From Treponema sp. (GTDB taxonomy: Bacteria; Spirochaetota; Spirochaetia; Treponematales; Treponemataceae): a DNA stretch of 64,000 nt. The stretch lies in contig JAFUYH010000010.1 of NCBI GenBank assembly GCA_017470605.1, positions 82,255-146,254 of the forward strand, read 5' to 3'. The notes below the pieces were generated by a model, which had not been told where the DNA came from, made no database searches, and was given only the letters and a program-made list of their open reading frames with translations. Positions within the stretch are counted from its first letter, which is position 1, and each line of letters begins with the position of its first letter. The translations under genes were made by a program, and so were the position numbers. Positions 50,061 through 57,627 of the stretch are shown piece by piece.

Positions 50061-51971
50061 CTAAAAGGATGTATAAAACAGTCTGTCTAAAAGGCTGCTG
50101 CCTGTAACAGAGCATGGAACATAACCGATACTGTCTGATACAAATGAAATCTGCTCTGCCGTCTTATTTTTTATATAGTAAGAAGGATGAATAGACAGCA
50201 TAAGCCCATTTGTTCCCAATGTCGAAAAGTAAAAACCTATTCCAGACCTGTTATTCATGTAATTCTGATTCATATCACTTCTATCAGAAGCCCAGCTAGA
50301 CACTACAGCTGAAGAAAGACTTGTCATTACTGCATCATAATATCTGCTCAAAGAAATTGACCTGCTATCAAAATAATAATTCAAATTCGTTACAGCAGAC
50401 CTTAAATCAAGATAAATATCACTGTTCGCAGTACCATAACAATATCTTTCCGTATCACAATTATAATTGGAATATAAAAGGCCCATAACTTCATCGCGTA
50501 CAGTTCTATTGGTTATATATCTTCCCGCCATAGCCATAAATGAATCAAATGCAGAGAAAAGACTTCCTATAGCACTTGTTTTTATAGCAGAAATTGATGC
50601 TCGTGAAGATGACTGAAACTGTTCAGAAAACTGTCTTACTGCACAATTACAAAGGATTTCTGCACTTTTCTGATTTGAAGCCTGAAAATAATCAAAAAAC
50701 TTCCTGTAATTCCATCCGGAATATAAAAGAAGACCTTCTGAACCTACAATATAATTCGTGTAATTCTTTAATTCATAAAGGACTTCCACTTCTGCTCCAA
50801 AACAAGTGTCAAAGCCAATAAAATCCAGTTTTGCTTTTGCAGAACTATTCTGTAAAGCCTTTCCAAGCTGTTTCAAGGTCATGTAAGTTTTGGAAGAATC
50901 ATCATAAGCAAAACCTTTATATACATTCTCTTCATATATTTCATTAACATCACTTCGCCATCCTGTACCATGCCCCCACATAACCAGTCCATAGTGAAGA
51001 GCAGGATATTCTTCTTTCATAAATTCAAGAGATGATTCAAGAACTGCCCCCGAAGACAAATCCAAAGCAATGGATGAGCCTTTTTTTAAGGACAGTCTTT
51101 CACAGTCTATTTCCTCAGATATTATTTTTTGCGTAGATGACGAACGACCTGTTTTTAGTTTAAATAATTTGGCTCCACTCCAGTTTCCATTACTTGTATC
51201 ATATAATTCGCTGCGATCAAGCAAAACAAGGACACTTGTCTGCTGCGTATTCAAAGAAGACATTTCCATTTCACATAAATCTTCAATAGCGGAGGCTTCC
51301 AGATTATTATCAGCGCACATATAAACAAGGATACTCCATTCTCTTTCAGACACCTCAGGAGAAGTAATAAAATCATATTCCGTATTATCACCATCTTCCT
51401 GTATTGAATCATTATTTGAGTTTCCGCTTTGACTGTTATCCGTTACACTTTCATCTTCATAGTTTTCATCATAAGAAGGAAGCTCTGGATATTCATAAGG
51501 AGGAATTACAATTTCAGGCTCATCAAAATTGCTGTCATCAAGATTGTTTTTACCGTCACTATCTTCTAAATCATCTGATAAGTCAGAATTGCTGATTTCT
51601 TTCTCCGCCCCAAAAGCCAGTTCATCTCCACTAGTGTCAGTATTACTGCCAGTAGATTTGTTATCACTTTCTGTCGATTTTTCAACTTCTACTCCAGACG
51701 GCTCTTCTCCTCCAGTGTCACTTTCACTTCCAGACGAACTTTCAATTGCATCAGCAGGTTCACTCCTCTCCTCGCCTTCACTTAAATGTCCCCCATCATT
51801 CTCATATTCCGCGCCACCATCTCCCCCTGAACTTTCTTTATTTTCTTCCTCAATCACAGCCCCCTTGATTTCATAAACAGCATTTGGATAATCACTACAT
51901 GAAAAAAGAAATATGCCGCACAAAAACAAGACATCAATTATCTTCAAAACCTTTCTCTGATTTTTTTTCAT
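50061..51971 (-). CDS. Clostripain-family (C11) peptidase lipoprotein
   Basis: This 636-residue lipoprotein (signal ending LFSC) has a long acidic Ser/Glu/Asp/Asn-rich linker at about 40-205. The C-terminal part is a C11 cysteine peptidase domain. EREWSILVYMCADNNLE near 208, YGLVMWGHGTGWRS with the catalytic His at about 334, and DFIGFDTCFGAEVEV with the catalytic Cys at about 390 are the family hallmarks. C11 enzymes cut after Arg or Lys and are often self-activated. The gene lies 13 bp downstream of a lipoprotein and 67 bp upstream of the RHS gene within the T2SS operon. It may be cargo of, or a processing enzyme for, that system. Confidence 0.88.
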   Translation of the reverse strand: MKKNQRKVLKIIDVLFLCGIFLFSCSDYPNAVYEIKGAVIEEENKESSGGDGGAEYENDGGHLSEGEERSEPADAIESSSGSESDTGGEEPSGVEVEKSTESDNKSTGSNTDTSGDELAFGAEKEISNSDLSDDLEDSDGKNNLDDSNFDEPEIVIPPYEYPELPSYDENYEDESVTDNSQSGNSNNDSIQEDGDNTEYDFITSPEVSEREWSILVYMCADNNLEASAIEDLCEMEMSSLNTQQTSVLVLLDRSELYDTSNGNWSGAKLFKLKTGRSSSTQKIISEEIDCERLSLKKGSSIALDLSSGAVLESSLEFMKEEYPALHYGLVMWGHGTGWRSDVNEIYEENVYKGFAYDDSSKTYMTLKQLGKALQNSSAKAKLDFIGFDTCFGAEVEVLYELKNYTNYIVGSEGLLLYSGWNYRKFFDYFQASNQKSAEILCNCAVRQFSEQFQSSSRASISAIKTSAIGSLFSAFDSFMAMAGRYITNRTVRDEVMGLLYSNYNCDTERYCYGTANSDIYLDLRSAVTNLNYYFDSRSISLSRYYDAVMTSLSSAVVSSWASDRSDMNQNYMNNRSGIGFYFSTLGTNGLMLSIHPSYYIKNKTAEQISFVSDSIGYVPCSVTGSSLLDRLFYTSF

Positions 51972-51984
51972 TAATTTCCTCCCG

Positions 51985-52425
51985 TTAATACAGAGCTAGC
52001 CCAAAAGGATCATTCCATGATGAACCGTCTGAATATACAATCCTGCTTATATATACATAATCAATATAATAGTCAGATTCAGGTTCATAAGTAAAAAATG
52101 AATCAAGGCTCAGCATAAAATCCTCTGATTCTCCTGCAGAAATATCAGTTTTTACATTCAAAACTAAATTACTCCTAAAAAGTGAAACAGGCTCCCCTTC
52201 TTCATCAAAGAGATAAAAAACAATATTGAACTCCGAAACTCTTTTTTTCCCATTATTTTTGAAAGAAAGATTCAGACCTGCAATTTCATATTCATCACAA
52301 TCATTCATATCAAGAGTCGCTTTTATAGAGTAAGGTATTTTCTCACTTGAAAAACCTTTGCAGCTAATAAATAAAAAAATGAAAAATAAGGCAAATACAT
52401 TAAATCGTATCTTTTTTATCAACAT
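51985..52425 (-). CDS. Small lipoprotein in the T2SS operon
   Basis: This 146-residue protein has a signal peptide ending LFISC (lipobox). The mature part is beta-rich and mildly acidic (YEIAGLNLSFKNNGKKRVSEFNIVFYLF near 45), like an Ig-type or FxLYD-like fold. I recognise no family. The start at 52425 has GGGG five bases before it, better than the ATG at 52431, whose ribosome binding site abuts it. It overlaps the preceding gene by about 26 bp. The conserved WNDPF near the end has no assigned role. Confidence 0.55.
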   Translation of the reverse strand: MLIKKIRFNVFALFFIFLFISCKGFSSEKIPYSIKATLDMNDCDEYEIAGLNLSFKNNGKKRVSEFNIVFYLFDEEGEPVSLFRSNLVLNVKTDISAGESEDFMLSLDSFFTYEPESDYYIDYVYISRIVYSDGSSWNDPFGLALY

Positions 52426-53068
52426 TTTCATCCCCCTTTTTCATTTGTTCAGCCCGGATTATTCCATCACACAGCTTTTCAACTTCATCAAGACACTCAC
52501 AGCCAATACTCTTTCTGTATTTTTTAATTTTTAAGAGAAGTCGTTTTGCGGCATTTTTTTCTCCCAGTGCATATTTGCCGCAGGCTTTGTAAAACAATAC
52601 GGCTGATTCTGTATAAGAGCCTTTACTTACAAGAACAGAGTCCAGAATCTCAATCATTTCCTTTATATTCCCGCATAATAATTTTTTCTCTGCACTTTCT
52701 AGAACATGATTCACACTGGACATCTGGCAGCAAAAAATATTTCCAGAATCAGAAAACCTGTATTTGATTCTATCCAGCAATTCATAATCCATTTTTTCAC
52801 CGCTTAACTCATAAAATCCTGAAGAAATGTCATAAAAAGTGAAAATTCCATTTTCATTTGTCATTGCAGACTGAATGCAGACAGCGCCCTTCCAGCAGGT
52901 AATCACAGCATCTTTTACAGGCCTGTTATTCTCATCAATTACAAGACCACAAAGATTGCCCTTTCCCAAAAACTTTGGACTGCTTGCACACCCCTGAAAT
53001 AATAAAATCAAATAAATGATATAAAACTTAAAAAGCAGATTTCTTATTTTTCCATTACCACAATTCAT
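52400..53068 (-). CDS. Lipoprotein with carboxypeptidase-regulatory-like domain
   Basis: This 222-residue lipoprotein has a lipobox LLFQGCASS. A CarboxypepD_reg-type beta-sandwich follows: GLVIDENNRPVKDAVITCWKG and NENGIFTFYDISSGFYELSG at about 40-85, a common domain of secreted and outer-membrane proteins. A helical C-terminal half (about 115-205, TPR-like, EKKLLCGNIKEMIEILDSVLVSKG and AKRLLLKIKKYRK) completes it. It overlaps the gene before it by four bases. A pilotin or accessory role in the T2SS is possible by context but not shown. Confidence 0.65.
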   Translation of the reverse strand: MNCGNGKIRNLLFKFYIIYLILLFQGCASSPKFLGKGNLCGLVIDENNRPVKDAVITCWKGAVCIQSAMTNENGIFTFYDISSGFYELSGEKMDYELLDRIKYRFSDSGNIFCCQMSSVNHVLESAEKKLLCGNIKEMIEILDSVLVSKGSYTESAVLFYKACGKYALGEKNAAKRLLLKIKKYRKSIGCECLDEVEKLCDGIIRAEQMKKGDENVDKKDTI

Positions 53069-54297
53069 TTTTCCTCCTTCAGAACAATGCTCTTCATTCT
53101 TCCTTCATCATCTTTGTAATAAACAATTCTCTCTCCATCGGCTTTTATTACTTCTCCTACCTTGTTTTTTATTTCAGAATCAGACTTCTGAACATTTCCT
53201 GTATATGATTTCTGTCTGTTTTTCTTTATCTCAAAAAATGAGCTTCCCGCTGATTTAAGTAATCGTCCGGCATTTGCCGCAGTCTCATTAGCCGAAGTCT
53301 CATTTGCCGAAGTTCCATTATCCGCAGTCTCATTTGCCACTTTCATAAAATCCAGCAGAACAGCAGCACCATCACTTCCAAGCCGGCTCATTTTTAATCC
53401 CGACAAGTACAAATTATTCTTCTCAACAAAGTCACCGATTTCAGAAAAAACTTTTCTTCCATCTGACTCAACTTCAAAGCTGATTGAATATGGATTTACC
53501 TTTTCTTCAAGAATCAGACACTTATGGAAAATCAAAAGATTCCGAAGTTCCCCCCTGACAGAATCATTTTCAAGAATTACAGAAGGATGCACATAAGGAT
53601 TTTTACAAGATGCAGTCAGAGTCAATCTGGGCGATTTATCTTTATAGACAAGCGGCGAAAAATCCAATTTTGCAGCAGCAGGCACTCTTCCATAAAAATC
53701 TTCAGGAAATATTGAAATTACTTCACAAGTAAGGATTTCTGAAAAACCGTCACACTTCCATTCAATTTTTTCTAAATTATTTTTTCCCCCCGTAATTGCA
53801 AATACTTCTTCCAAAAGCAAGCCCGGAACAAGATTATTCTGTCCATATAATTCTTCCCTTTCATTTTTTTTATCATCAGTATTAACTATCAGCTCTTTCT
53901 TCACATTTTTTTTGCCTTCTTTCCCCAAAAAAAACAGAGCAGAAAAGGCAAAGAAAAATAATAAAATACAGAAAGACTTTACCGGCATTGAAATAAATTC
54001 AAAACGCCGCCCTTTTACATCTTCAAATTTCATTCCTATAATTCTTGAATAAGAATTATTCAGTCTGGCCTTTGCGTAAGAAAATCTATTCATGACAACC
54101 GTATCAACATACAAGCCGCTCTTTTTTATAGTAATCTTTGAATCACAGCAGAATTCGTCAGAAAAACAAGGATGCCTTTTTACAAGTTCACTGAATATAT
54201 AAGATGATTTTCTCTGACCGATCAGATTTCTTACAGGGAGAGGAAATATATAATGTTCAAAACTGTCTTTTTCAACAGGATTATTTATTTTTTTCAT
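53065..54297 (-). CDS. T2SS inner-membrane assembly protein (GspL/PilN-like by position)
   Basis: This 410-residue protein has one membrane helix at about 104-122 (SFCILLFFFAFSALFFLG). A cytoplasmic part (1-100) precedes it and a periplasmic part of about 280 residues follows. It lies where GspL/GspM or PilN/PilO genes occur, between the pseudopilins and the lipoproteins. I do not recognise sequence motifs, so the name rests on topology and position. Its Asn/Thr/Ala stretch (NETADNGTSANETSANETAAN near 330) is a low-complexity, near-repeat segment. The C-terminus ends in a beta pair (ERIVYYKDDEGRMKSIVLKEEK) resembling a short SH3-like or PilP-like strand. It overlaps both neighbours. Confidence 0.5.
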   Translation of the reverse strand: MKKINNPVEKDSFEHYIFPLPVRNLIGQRKSSYIFSELVKRHPCFSDEFCCDSKITIKKSGLYVDTVVMNRFSYAKARLNNSYSRIIGMKFEDVKGRRFEFISMPVKSFCILLFFFAFSALFFLGKEGKKNVKKELIVNTDDKKNEREELYGQNNLVPGLLLEEVFAITGGKNNLEKIEWKCDGFSEILTCEVISIFPEDFYGRVPAAAKLDFSPLVYKDKSPRLTLTASCKNPYVHPSVILENDSVRGELRNLLIFHKCLILEEKVNPYSISFEVESDGRKVFSEIGDFVEKNNLYLSGLKMSRLGSDGAAVLLDFMKVANETADNGTSANETSANETAANAGRLLKSAGSSFFEIKKNRQKSYTGNVQKSDSEIKNKVGEVIKADGERIVYYKDDEGRMKSIVLKEEK

Positions 54298-54664
54298 CTG
54301 ATTCTCCTACGCCTCCAGCTTCGCCTACAAATGAATAAATTTCTCCAGAAACATATCCATTATTCCATCTTCCATATAAAAGCCTTTCAGCTGAAACCGG
54401 AAGAAATTCCGCCGCATCAGACCACGCGATATAGTCCAGATTCCACAAAGCCCTGCAATTTTTCTGCCATTCTTCAAGAGAAGAAAAACCGCATCCTTCA
54501 CAGGTATTAAGGAAACTTTGGGATATAAAAGTCAAACTGTCCTTTTGAAGGGTCAGATTTCTTTCTATTTTATCCATTGCAGAAAACTGTCTGACAAAGC
54601 CTGCAGTAATCATCATGAAGAAAAGCAAAACTGCCAGATAAATAGATAAATCAAAGAACTTCAT
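54281..54664 (-). CDS. Small pseudopilin-like membrane protein
   Basis: This roughly 127-residue protein begins MKFFDLSIYLAVLLFFMMITAG, a single N-terminal helix as in minor pseudopilins, though no prepilin peptidase Gly-Phe site is visible. An in-frame ATG 13 residues upstream (54703) is possible. The periplasmic part contains a cysteine pair (CEGCGFSS) near 50. It overlaps the neighbours on both sides. It takes the place of GspJ/K-type or GspM genes of other operons; similarity is weak. Confidence 0.5.
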   Translation of the reverse strand: MKFFDLSIYLAVLLFFMMITAGFVRQFSAMDKIERNLTLQKDSLTFISQSFLNTCEGCGFSSLEEWQKNCRALWNLDYIAWSDAAEFLPVSAERLLYGRWNNGYVSGEIYSFVGEAGGVGESDEKNK

Positions 54665-54851
54665 CTTCTGCCATCCTGATTGCCGCTTCATTGCTTTTTT
54701 CAATTTTTTCTGACAAAAGCTGAACCTGCTTTTCCTTTAAGCGAATGTTAGTTTTTTTAAGGGAAAGAATGCTAGAAAAAACTGACATCAGGCTGACCAT
54801 AAATATAGAAGCCCCAACAAGTCCGGTCTTACTTCCATGAAACGATATCAC
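54651..54851 (-). CDS. 66-residue overlapping membrane protein
   Basis: A short frame starts at a GTG (54851) just after a purine-rich GGAGAAGGAGAAGGA tract and overlaps gspG by 23 bp. It encodes one hydrophobic helix (TGLVGASIFMVSLMSVFSSIL) followed by a charged helix (LKEKQVQLLSEKIEKSNEAA), like the N-terminal half of a pseudopilin without the periplasmic domain. It is too short to be named. Without it, the gap between gspG and the next gene would be an unexplained 120 bp in a tightly packed operon. Confidence 0.55.
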   Translation of the reverse strand: MISFHGSKTGLVGASIFMVSLMSVFSSILSLKKTNIRLKEKQVQLLSEKIEKSNEAAIRMAEDEVL

Positions 54852-55335
54852 TTCCTTCTCCTTCTCCACCCTTCTTTTTATCTGCTCCGTATGACACAAG
54901 TACAAAGGGCAGATTCTCAGGTACCTCTGACGGCATAAAGGAACTTTCAGCGCTGATATACTCAAAATCGGAGCCCCAAGGATCTGCACCGGGTTCACGG
55001 TCAAGGTATGGGCCTTGCCAGTTTTCCGGTACAGGATAGAGAACTGGTTTTTCCCACAAGGCACTGAGCCCCTGTTCACTAGTCGGAAAACGCCCGCAAT
55101 CCAGGAAGTAAGCCTGTAAGGCAGAGCTGAACTGTTCAATCTGTGTCTTTGCGGAAGTTTTTTTTGCAAGGGAGATAAGTTTTGTTGCAGACACGATGCT
55201 TCCCGCAGAAAGTACGGCTCCGATTGCAAGGACGGCGATGGTTTCCACAAAAGTGAAACCTTCCGACATCTGCTTCCATTTTCCTTTCCTTTCTTTTTCG
55301 TTTTCATCATAATAAAACGCCTCCTTTTTTTTCAT
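54829..55335 (-). CDS. gspG: T2SS major pseudopilin GspG
   Basis: This 168-residue protein has the prepilin signature SEGFTFVETIAVLAIGAVLSAG, with cleavage after Gly and Glu at position 5 of the mature form. It is followed by the GspG globular domain: RFPTSEQGLSALWEKP near 95, WQGPYLD and GADPWGSDFEY, the family's calcium-loop region. The leader is longer than usual (about 25 residues before the cut), but the strongest ribosome binding site (GGAGGAG) precedes the ATG at 55335. It follows gspF by 11 bp. GspG forms the secretion pseudopilus. Confidence 0.92.
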   Translation of the reverse strand: MKKKEAFYYDENEKERKGKWKQMSEGFTFVETIAVLAIGAVLSAGSIVSATKLISLAKKTSAKTQIEQFSSALQAYFLDCGRFPTSEQGLSALWEKPVLYPVPENWQGPYLDREPGADPWGSDFEYISAESSFMPSEVPENLPFVLVSYGADKKKGGEGEGSDIVSWK

Positions 55336-55346
55336 TTCTCCTCCAT

Positions 55347-56234
55347 TTACATCCAGGACATATCATTCATAAAAGGCATGAAGATATGAATTATCAGAAT
55401 AAGCAGGAACAGGCCTGCAATACAAATAAACACAGGTTCCAGCAGCTCCAGACAAATCCTGCGCTTTCTTTCAAAACGGGCCTCTTCCCACAATGCCAGT
55501 TTTTCAAAAACATCAGACCTGGAAGCCCCTTTTTCTGCAAAGTACAGGATTTCCATCATCCGCCCCTTAAGCATCAAAGCATCACAAAGTCCCATTCCAT
55601 ATTCAAGTTTTGATTTTGCCTCAAGCATCTTCATTCCTATTCTGGAATTTACTCCTGTAACATAAGCTGAAAATCCTACAGCAGCAGAAATTGAATTACC
55701 ACTTTTTACAAGAAAATCCACTGCAAAAAATGCATCTGCTAATTTATCTTCTTTCAAAATTCCCCTGCATAAAATAAAGATGGCTAAAGCCACAGCTATA
55801 AGAAAGAAAAACAGAGAAATCAAAGTTCCATCCACAGCAGCATTCGTATATTTCAAAAGCAGAAGCCCTGCTGCAAAAGAAAGGAAAATGACAAAAAGAG
55901 GATAAACAGATGCTTCTGCAATCTTCATCTTTCCACTATATTCCCGCTCGCATTTCTTTTTCAAAAAAGAAATCGTCTCTATCAGATTTCCGCTTTTTTC
56001 AGCCAGCATGATAAAGGAAATATATACTTCCCCAAAACGCATATAGGGACATTCTTTCATCGCATTAGAAAGCGAATTTCCATGCCTTAATGAAGATAAA
56101 ATATAAGCCGCCGTATTCTGCAGACGCTTCTTTCTTCCATTTTCATGACCAGCAATAACTTCAAGACTGTCAGCAAGACTAAGCCCCTGCTTTACAAAAA
56201 GTTCATCCAAGTCGTCTGTCAGTTTTTTTATCAT
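55347..56234 (-). CDS. gspF: T2SS inner-membrane protein GspF (short form)
   Basis: This 295-residue protein has the GspF/PilC layout of two related helical domains with membrane helices at about 115-130, 135-155 and 265-285. Supporting motifs are GLSLADSLEVIAGHENG near 18, FISFIMLAEKSGNLIETISFLKKK-type helices near 70-90 and the C-terminal SWM end. It lacks about 100 residues of the usual N-terminal cytoplasmic region (family length about 400). Domain 1 begins immediately. The ATG follows GGAGGTAGGA and overlaps gspE by 32 bp. Whether the short form is functional is not known. Confidence 0.85.
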   Translation of the reverse strand: MIKKLTDDLDELFVKQGLSLADSLEVIAGHENGRKKRLQNTAAYILSSLRHGNSLSNAMKECPYMRFGEVYISFIMLAEKSGNLIETISFLKKKCEREYSGKMKIAEASVYPLFVIFLSFAAGLLLLKYTNAAVDGTLISLFFFLIAVALAIFILCRGILKEDKLADAFFAVDFLVKSGNSISAAVGFSAYVTGVNSRIGMKMLEAKSKLEYGMGLCDALMLKGRMMEILYFAEKGASRSDVFEKLALWEEARFERKRRICLELLEPVFICIAGLFLLILIIHIFMPFMNDMSWM

Positions 56235-57627
56235 TCCTACCTCCGTTCCATATCCTTCTCACAGGCCGCCCCTCCTTATAATTTTTCCCCATCACAGCCA
56301 GAGACTTAAAAAACTTAGCCTCATAATTATCAGCATGAATAAACAGGGCATCTAATTCTTCAGCACCCAATTCCGGCTGAATCATTCCAAATTCTTCATC
56401 TGGAACAGCAACATCAGCAAAAAGCTGGGCATTATCATCAATGAATTCCAGTTCCTGGCAGATTACCCCCTGCAAAACAGAAGCAATAAGTTTTCTGTCA
56501 ACTCCCAGATTTTCAAGCCTTAAAACAGCCTCTCCAGCCGAAACCGTATGAACAGTTGCAAAAACAAGATGCCCTGTCATAGCCGCCCGCACCGCCGTTT
56601 CCGCAGAAGCCTCATCCCTTATTTCACCAATCATAATTATGTCAGGATCCTGCCTGAAAACATGCATAAGGGCATCAGAAAAAGATTTTTTTCCATCATT
56701 TACCCTCACCTGACACACACCAGGAATTACATACTCAGGAGGATCTTCCAGGCTTACTATTTTCTTTCCTCCAAAATCCTTTTTTCCTATTTCTGTAAGC
56801 ACAGAAGCAACCGTCGTTGATTTTCCAGAACCAGTCGGCCCGCATACAAGAACAAGCCCGTTTTTCAAATTTTCCATTTCTTCAATCAGTTCAAGCTGCT
56901 TTTCATTAAAGCCAAGATATGTCAGGTCTAAAGGAAGTCTGGAAGTATCAAGAATCCTTAAAACAAGAGACTCTTCCTGCAAAAGCACTTCGTCATAAAC
57001 CGGCATAGAAGACACTCTGATAAATAATGGACTTTTATTTCCATATACAAAATGCCCATCCTGACTTTTCCGTCTTTCAATTACATTCATTCCTGCCAGC
57101 AGCTTGATTCTCTGAACCAGTTCATTTCCCTTTTCAATCTGCAAATCAATATAAGACTCCAGTTTCCCGCAAACCCTAAAACGGACACATCCCTTTTCAA
57201 TGTGAACATCTGTCGCAGATTTTTTCCTTGCATCTTCAAGAATCGTATCCAGCAATATAACAGCCGCAGCAGTCCCCTCACTTCCATCTAAAGCCTTATC
57301 CTCATCATGCCCTGCAAAATCCCCCTGACTTTTATACATCCTAGAAACATAATTTCTGATTTCACTTCTCTTTCCAGCCTCAAAAGTTATTTCAGGCAAA
57401 TTTCTGAATATTTCAGGACAATTTTCCAACCCCTTGATATATTCAAGATGATTTATAAAAGCCCTTTTTAACCTGCCCTTCAGAACTTCATCTTCTGGAT
57501 TTTCAATCAGAAAACTGATTTCAGCACCATTTTGATTTCTTACGGCTGCCCCATTAAAAAGACAATATGCAGGCGCCAGCTTAAACAAATAATTCTCTTT
57601 CTTTTCAATAACATCCGCTACATTCAT
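56203..57627 (-). CDS. gspE: T2SS ATPase GspE
   Basis: This 474-residue ATPase drives pseudopilus assembly. Present are the N1-type linker region, TDVHIEKGCVRFRVCG near 140, RISSQDGHF-like RRKSQDGHFVYG near 190, Walker A VCGPTGSGKSTTVASVL near 265, the Asp box (LEDPPEYVIPG), Walker B DIIMIGEIRDEASAETAVRAAMTGHLVFATVHT near 330 and the C-terminal LGVDRKLIASVLQGVICQELE. The zinc tetra-cysteine motif common after this in GspE is missing; only one Cys (GVICQE) remains. It overlaps gspD by four bases (ATGA). It is a little short for the family. Confidence 0.93.
   Translation of the reverse strand: MNVADVIEKKENYLFKLAPAYCLFNGAAVRNQNGAEISFLIENPEDEVLKGRLKRAFINHLEYIKGLENCPEIFRNLPEITFEAGKRSEIRNYVSRMYKSQGDFAGHDEDKALDGSEGTAAAVILLDTILEDARKKSATDVHIEKGCVRFRVCGKLESYIDLQIEKGNELVQRIKLLAGMNVIERRKSQDGHFVYGNKSPLFIRVSSMPVYDEVLLQEESLVLRILDTSRLPLDLTYLGFNEKQLELIEEMENLKNGLVLVCGPTGSGKSTTVASVLTEIGKKDFGGKKIVSLEDPPEYVIPGVCQVRVNDGKKSFSDALMHVFRQDPDIIMIGEIRDEASAETAVRAAMTGHLVFATVHTVSAGEAVLRLENLGVDRKLIASVLQGVICQELEFIDDNAQLFADVAVPDEEFGMIQPELGAEELDALFIHADNYEAKFFKSLAVMGKNYKEGRPVRRIWNGGRNDKKTDRRLG

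Noticed and set aside
54651..55310. A 219-codon reverse frame spanning gspG
   Set aside because: Its N-terminal two thirds is a shadow of gspG and has no start signal; only the last 66 codons from the GTG at 54851 look real.
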